Source: Clostridia bacterium (GTDB lineage: Bacteria; Bacillota; Clostridia; Christensenellales; Aristaeellaceae). From it: a DNA stretch of 6,749 bases. The DNA is taken from positions 1-6,749 of the forward strand of contig JAFWBZ010000390.1 in NCBI GenBank assembly GCA_017537105.1, given 5' to 3'. Shown in pieces: positions 5,991-6,749 of this stretch. Under the pieces are notes generated by a model, which had not been told where the DNA came from, did no database searches, and saw only the letters and a program-made list of their open reading frames with translations. Positions within the stretch are counted from its first letter, which is position 1. Each line of letters starts with the position of its first letter. Both the position numbers and the translations under genes were made by a program.

Positions 5991-6015
5991 TGTGGCACCT
6001 CCATGGGGACTCGAA
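5969..6015 (-). repeat. Direct repeat, copy 2 (inside the intact tRNA-Glu and its terminator)
   Basis: This is the partner of 5834-5880. It includes the 3' end of the functional tRNA-Glu and the whole hairpin downstream of it. Beyond the T-loop the two copies diverge at once: this one continues into a proper T-stem, while copy 1 does not. Confidence 0.85.
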
Positions 6016-6067
6016 CCCCAGTTTTCGCCGTGAGAGGGCGACGTCTTAACCGCTTGACCATGGAGGC
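5993..6067 (-). tRNA. tRNA-Glu, anticodon CTC
   Basis: Read on the minus strand, the acceptor strand GCCTCCA pairs with TGGAGGT (first pair G-U). A D-arm TGGTCAAGCGGTTAAGA follows. The anticodon arm is GTCGC-CCTCTCA-CGGCG with anticodon CTC (glutamate, codon GAG). The T-arm is TGGGG-TTCGAGT-CCCCA. The 75 nt include an encoded CCA. It lies 5 nt after tRNA-Gln in the same orientation, so the two are processed from one transcript. The D-loop, the CUC anticodon and the C-U-C-U-C-A loop fit tRNA-Glu well. Confidence 0.93.
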
Positions 6068-6072
6068 ATGTC

Positions 6073-6146
6073 TGGCTGCCGAACTAGGATTCGAACCTAG
6101 ACTAAATGAGTCAGAGTCATTCGTGCTACCTTTACACAATTCGGCA
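6073..6146 (-). tRNA. tRNA-Gln, anticodon CTG
   Basis: Read on the minus strand, the acceptor TGCCGAA/TTCGGCA pairs perfectly (7 bp). The D-arm is GTGT-AAAGGTA-GCAC. The anticodon arm is AATGA-CTCTGAC-TCATT with anticodon CTG (glutamine, codon CAG). The variable loop is TAGT and the T-arm is CTAGG-TTCGAAT-CCTAG. The discriminator is G and CCA is encoded, for a total of 74 nt. The first base being U is typical of bacterial tRNA-Gln. It is the first gene of the two-tRNA unit, about 32 nt downstream of the predicted transcription start. Confidence 0.95.
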
Positions 6147-6184
6147 TCGTCAACCGGACACAACGTGCCCGACCGACAAAAGAT

Positions 6185-6213
6185 ATTATACCCGCGACCC
6201 AGGCAAAAGTCAA
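6185..6213 (-). promoter_or_regulatory. Promoter of the tRNA-Gln/tRNA-Glu unit
   Basis: On the minus strand TTGACT (6213-6208) and a perfect TATAAT (6190-6185) are separated by exactly 17 bp. This near-consensus promoter is as expected for a stable-RNA operon. Transcription would start near 6178, followed by a 5' leader of about 30 nt. Confidence 0.85.
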
Positions 6214-6307
6214 GCGGTTTTTTGAAGTTTATACGCATTTTACCTTGCTCTTATGAATCGAAAATGAAACGGGGATAAATTAATTTTGCGCAAAGCAGGT
6301 AATGCGC

Positions 6308-6336
6308 TTGCAATATCCGGGAAAAAGATGTATGAT
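6308..6336 (+). promoter_or_regulatory. Promoter of the HPr-like gene
   Basis: TTGCAA (6308-6313) and TATGAT (6331-6336) are 17 bp apart, with a start near 6343 and a leader of about 55 nt. The leader opens with the perfect palindrome ATCAGCTGAT (6347-6356), placed where a repressor could block initiation. Two more 10-bp palindromes lie upstream, AAATTAATTT (6277-6286) and TTTGCGCAAA (6285-6294). These short AT-rich or GC-core dyads may be chance. Confidence 0.65.
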
Positions 6337-6397
6337 ATAGATGTCAATCAGCTGATGGCAACATTTGGCTGAACAAACATGCGAGGAGACTGCTGCC

Positions 6398-6628
6398 ATG
6401 AAAGCCGTTAACATTAAGCTCAGCCTGGCTGAGAACGTGAAGACCTTTGTGAACATCGCCAACCGCTATCCCTTTGACATCGACCTGCGCGTGGGACGCC
6501 ACGTGGTCGATGGCAAGTCCATCCTGGGTATCTTCAGCCTAGATCTCTCCAAGCCCATCACGCTGGAGGTATACGCGGATCACTGCGATGACCTGATGGA
6601 GGAACTGAAGCCCTTCATCATCGGCTGA
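6398..6628 (+). CDS. HPr-like protein lacking the phosphocarrier histidine
   Basis: Small cytoplasmic protein of 76 residues with the HPr fold pattern. The regulatory-site half is well kept: GKSILGIFSLDLS (39-51) matches the HPr/Crh segment around Ser46 (KSIMGVMSL), so Ser41 is the likely equivalent of the serine phosphorylated by HPr kinase. The phosphocarrier site GxHARP is not present; the region reads SLAENVKTFVN (9-19). The protein therefore should not pass phosphate from enzyme I to sugar permeases. Like Crh it may have a purely regulatory role, or it may be a diverged HPr-fold protein with another job. The ATG at 6398 has AGGAG (6384-6388) 9 nt upstream. An upstream in-frame TTG (6365) has no such signal. 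It has its own promoter and is divergent from the tRNA unit. Confidence 0.85.
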   Translation: MKAVNIKLSLAENVKTFVNIANRYPFDIDLRVGRHVVDGKSILGIFSLDLSKPITLEVYADHCDDLMEELKPFIIG

Positions 6629-6642
6629 CAAGGGTCGAATCG

Positions 6643-6677
6643 ACGGACAGCGCAATGCCTTGCATTGCGCTGTCCGT
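6643..6677 (+). terminator. Perfect 16-bp hairpin after the HPr-like gene, no U-tract
   Basis: ACGGACAGCGCAATGC (6643-6658) pairs without mismatch with GCATTGCGCTGTCCGT (6662-6677) around a CTT loop, starting 14 bp after the stop codon. The sequence that follows (TCATCATG) is not a U-tract. It may terminate inefficiently, act as a 3' stabilising structure, or partly separate this gene from the one starting at 6715. Confidence 0.5.
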
Positions 6678-6714
6678 TCATCATGAAGCGCATACGCGGG
6701 GAAGGAGACTATCT

Positions 6715-6749
6715 GTGAGGACGATCAGAATCCCCTACGGAAGGGGCAG
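6715..6749 (+). CDS. Start of a new gene, possibly LarA-family lactate racemase (cut by window)
   Basis: Only 11 codons are visible: GTG start, then RTIRIPYGRG. AGGAG (6703-6707) lies 7 nt before the GTG, a convincing initiation site. The opening strand plus (I/L)PYG(K/R)G resembles the N-terminus of nickel-dependent lactate racemase LarA (DUF2088) proteins from Clostridia, from memory of the family. LarA interconverts D- and L-lactate (or related 2-hydroxy acids) using a nickel-pincer cofactor. Ten residues are too few for certainty. No separate promoter is evident, so it may be read through the preceding hairpin. Confidence 0.45.
   Translation, partial: MRTIRIPYGRG

Noticed and set aside
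5831..6023. CRISPR array suggested by the two 47-bp repeats
   Set aside because: There are only two copies, the repeat is explained by tRNA-Glu plus its terminator, and no cas gene is present.
5569..6033. Plus-strand frame encoding PPWGLE-type peptides across the tRNA region
   Set aside because: The PPWGLE segments are antisense translations of the tRNA-Glu 3' ends. Frames of this kind arise from tRNA repeats and are not proteins.
6365..6397. TTG start extending the HPr-like protein by 11 residues
   Set aside because: There is no ribosome binding site before it, whereas the ATG at 6398 has AGGAG at good spacing and gives a family-like N-terminus.

Overview
The window looks like a GC-rich genome from an anaerobic Bacillota (Clostridia-type) bacterium. 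The evidence is the cdaA-cdaR pair, strong GGAGG ribosome binding sites, a likely TTG start, an HPr-like protein that keeps the regulatory serine, tRNA genes that encode their own CCA, and terminators with GNRA loops. The species cannot be named from this sequence.

Layout. Positions 1-619 (minus strand) hold the first 206 codons of a MalK/UgpC/MsmX-type sugar-importer ATPase. A 345-bp divergent intergenic region follows. It carries an extended -10 promoter for the ATPase, a perfect 16-bp palindrome, a polypurine-loop hairpin and a sigma-A-type promoter for the rightward genes. From 965 to 5755 there is a compact plus-strand gene string. It contains cdaA (c-di-AMP synthase), cdaR (YbbR-domain regulator of CdaA), an unrecognised single-pass membrane protein with a charged tail, an SGNH/GDSL hydrolase related to the MsAcT arylesterase family, and an iron-dependent NADPH alcohol dehydrogenase of the YqhD/butanol dehydrogenase type. 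The first four genes overlap or sit close together, and the dehydrogenase follows after 22 bp, so one operon is likely. The glmM gene that commonly follows cdaR in Bacillota is absent from this position.

Positions 5756-6213 are an RNA region. On the minus strand, one good promoter (6185-6213) drives tRNA-Gln(CUG) and tRNA-Glu(CUC), followed by a hairpin terminator. Next to it is a second copy of the tRNA-Glu 3' end plus terminator (47 bp, 44 identical). The two copies are separated by a hairpin-rich insert that ends in an inverted copy of the T-arm sequence. This is the most unusual structure in the window.

From 6308 onward the genes are again on the plus strand: a promoter, a 76-residue HPr-like protein that lacks the phosphocarrier histidine but keeps the Ser46-type site, a 16-bp perfect hairpin, and the first 11 codons of a gene whose start resembles nickel-dependent lactate racemase (LarA).

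Functionally, the left operon joins c-di-AMP signalling at the membrane with an unknown membrane protein and two metabolic enzymes. The flanking genes concern sugar uptake and possibly its regulation. I see no defence system, CRISPR array, prophage or transposase.
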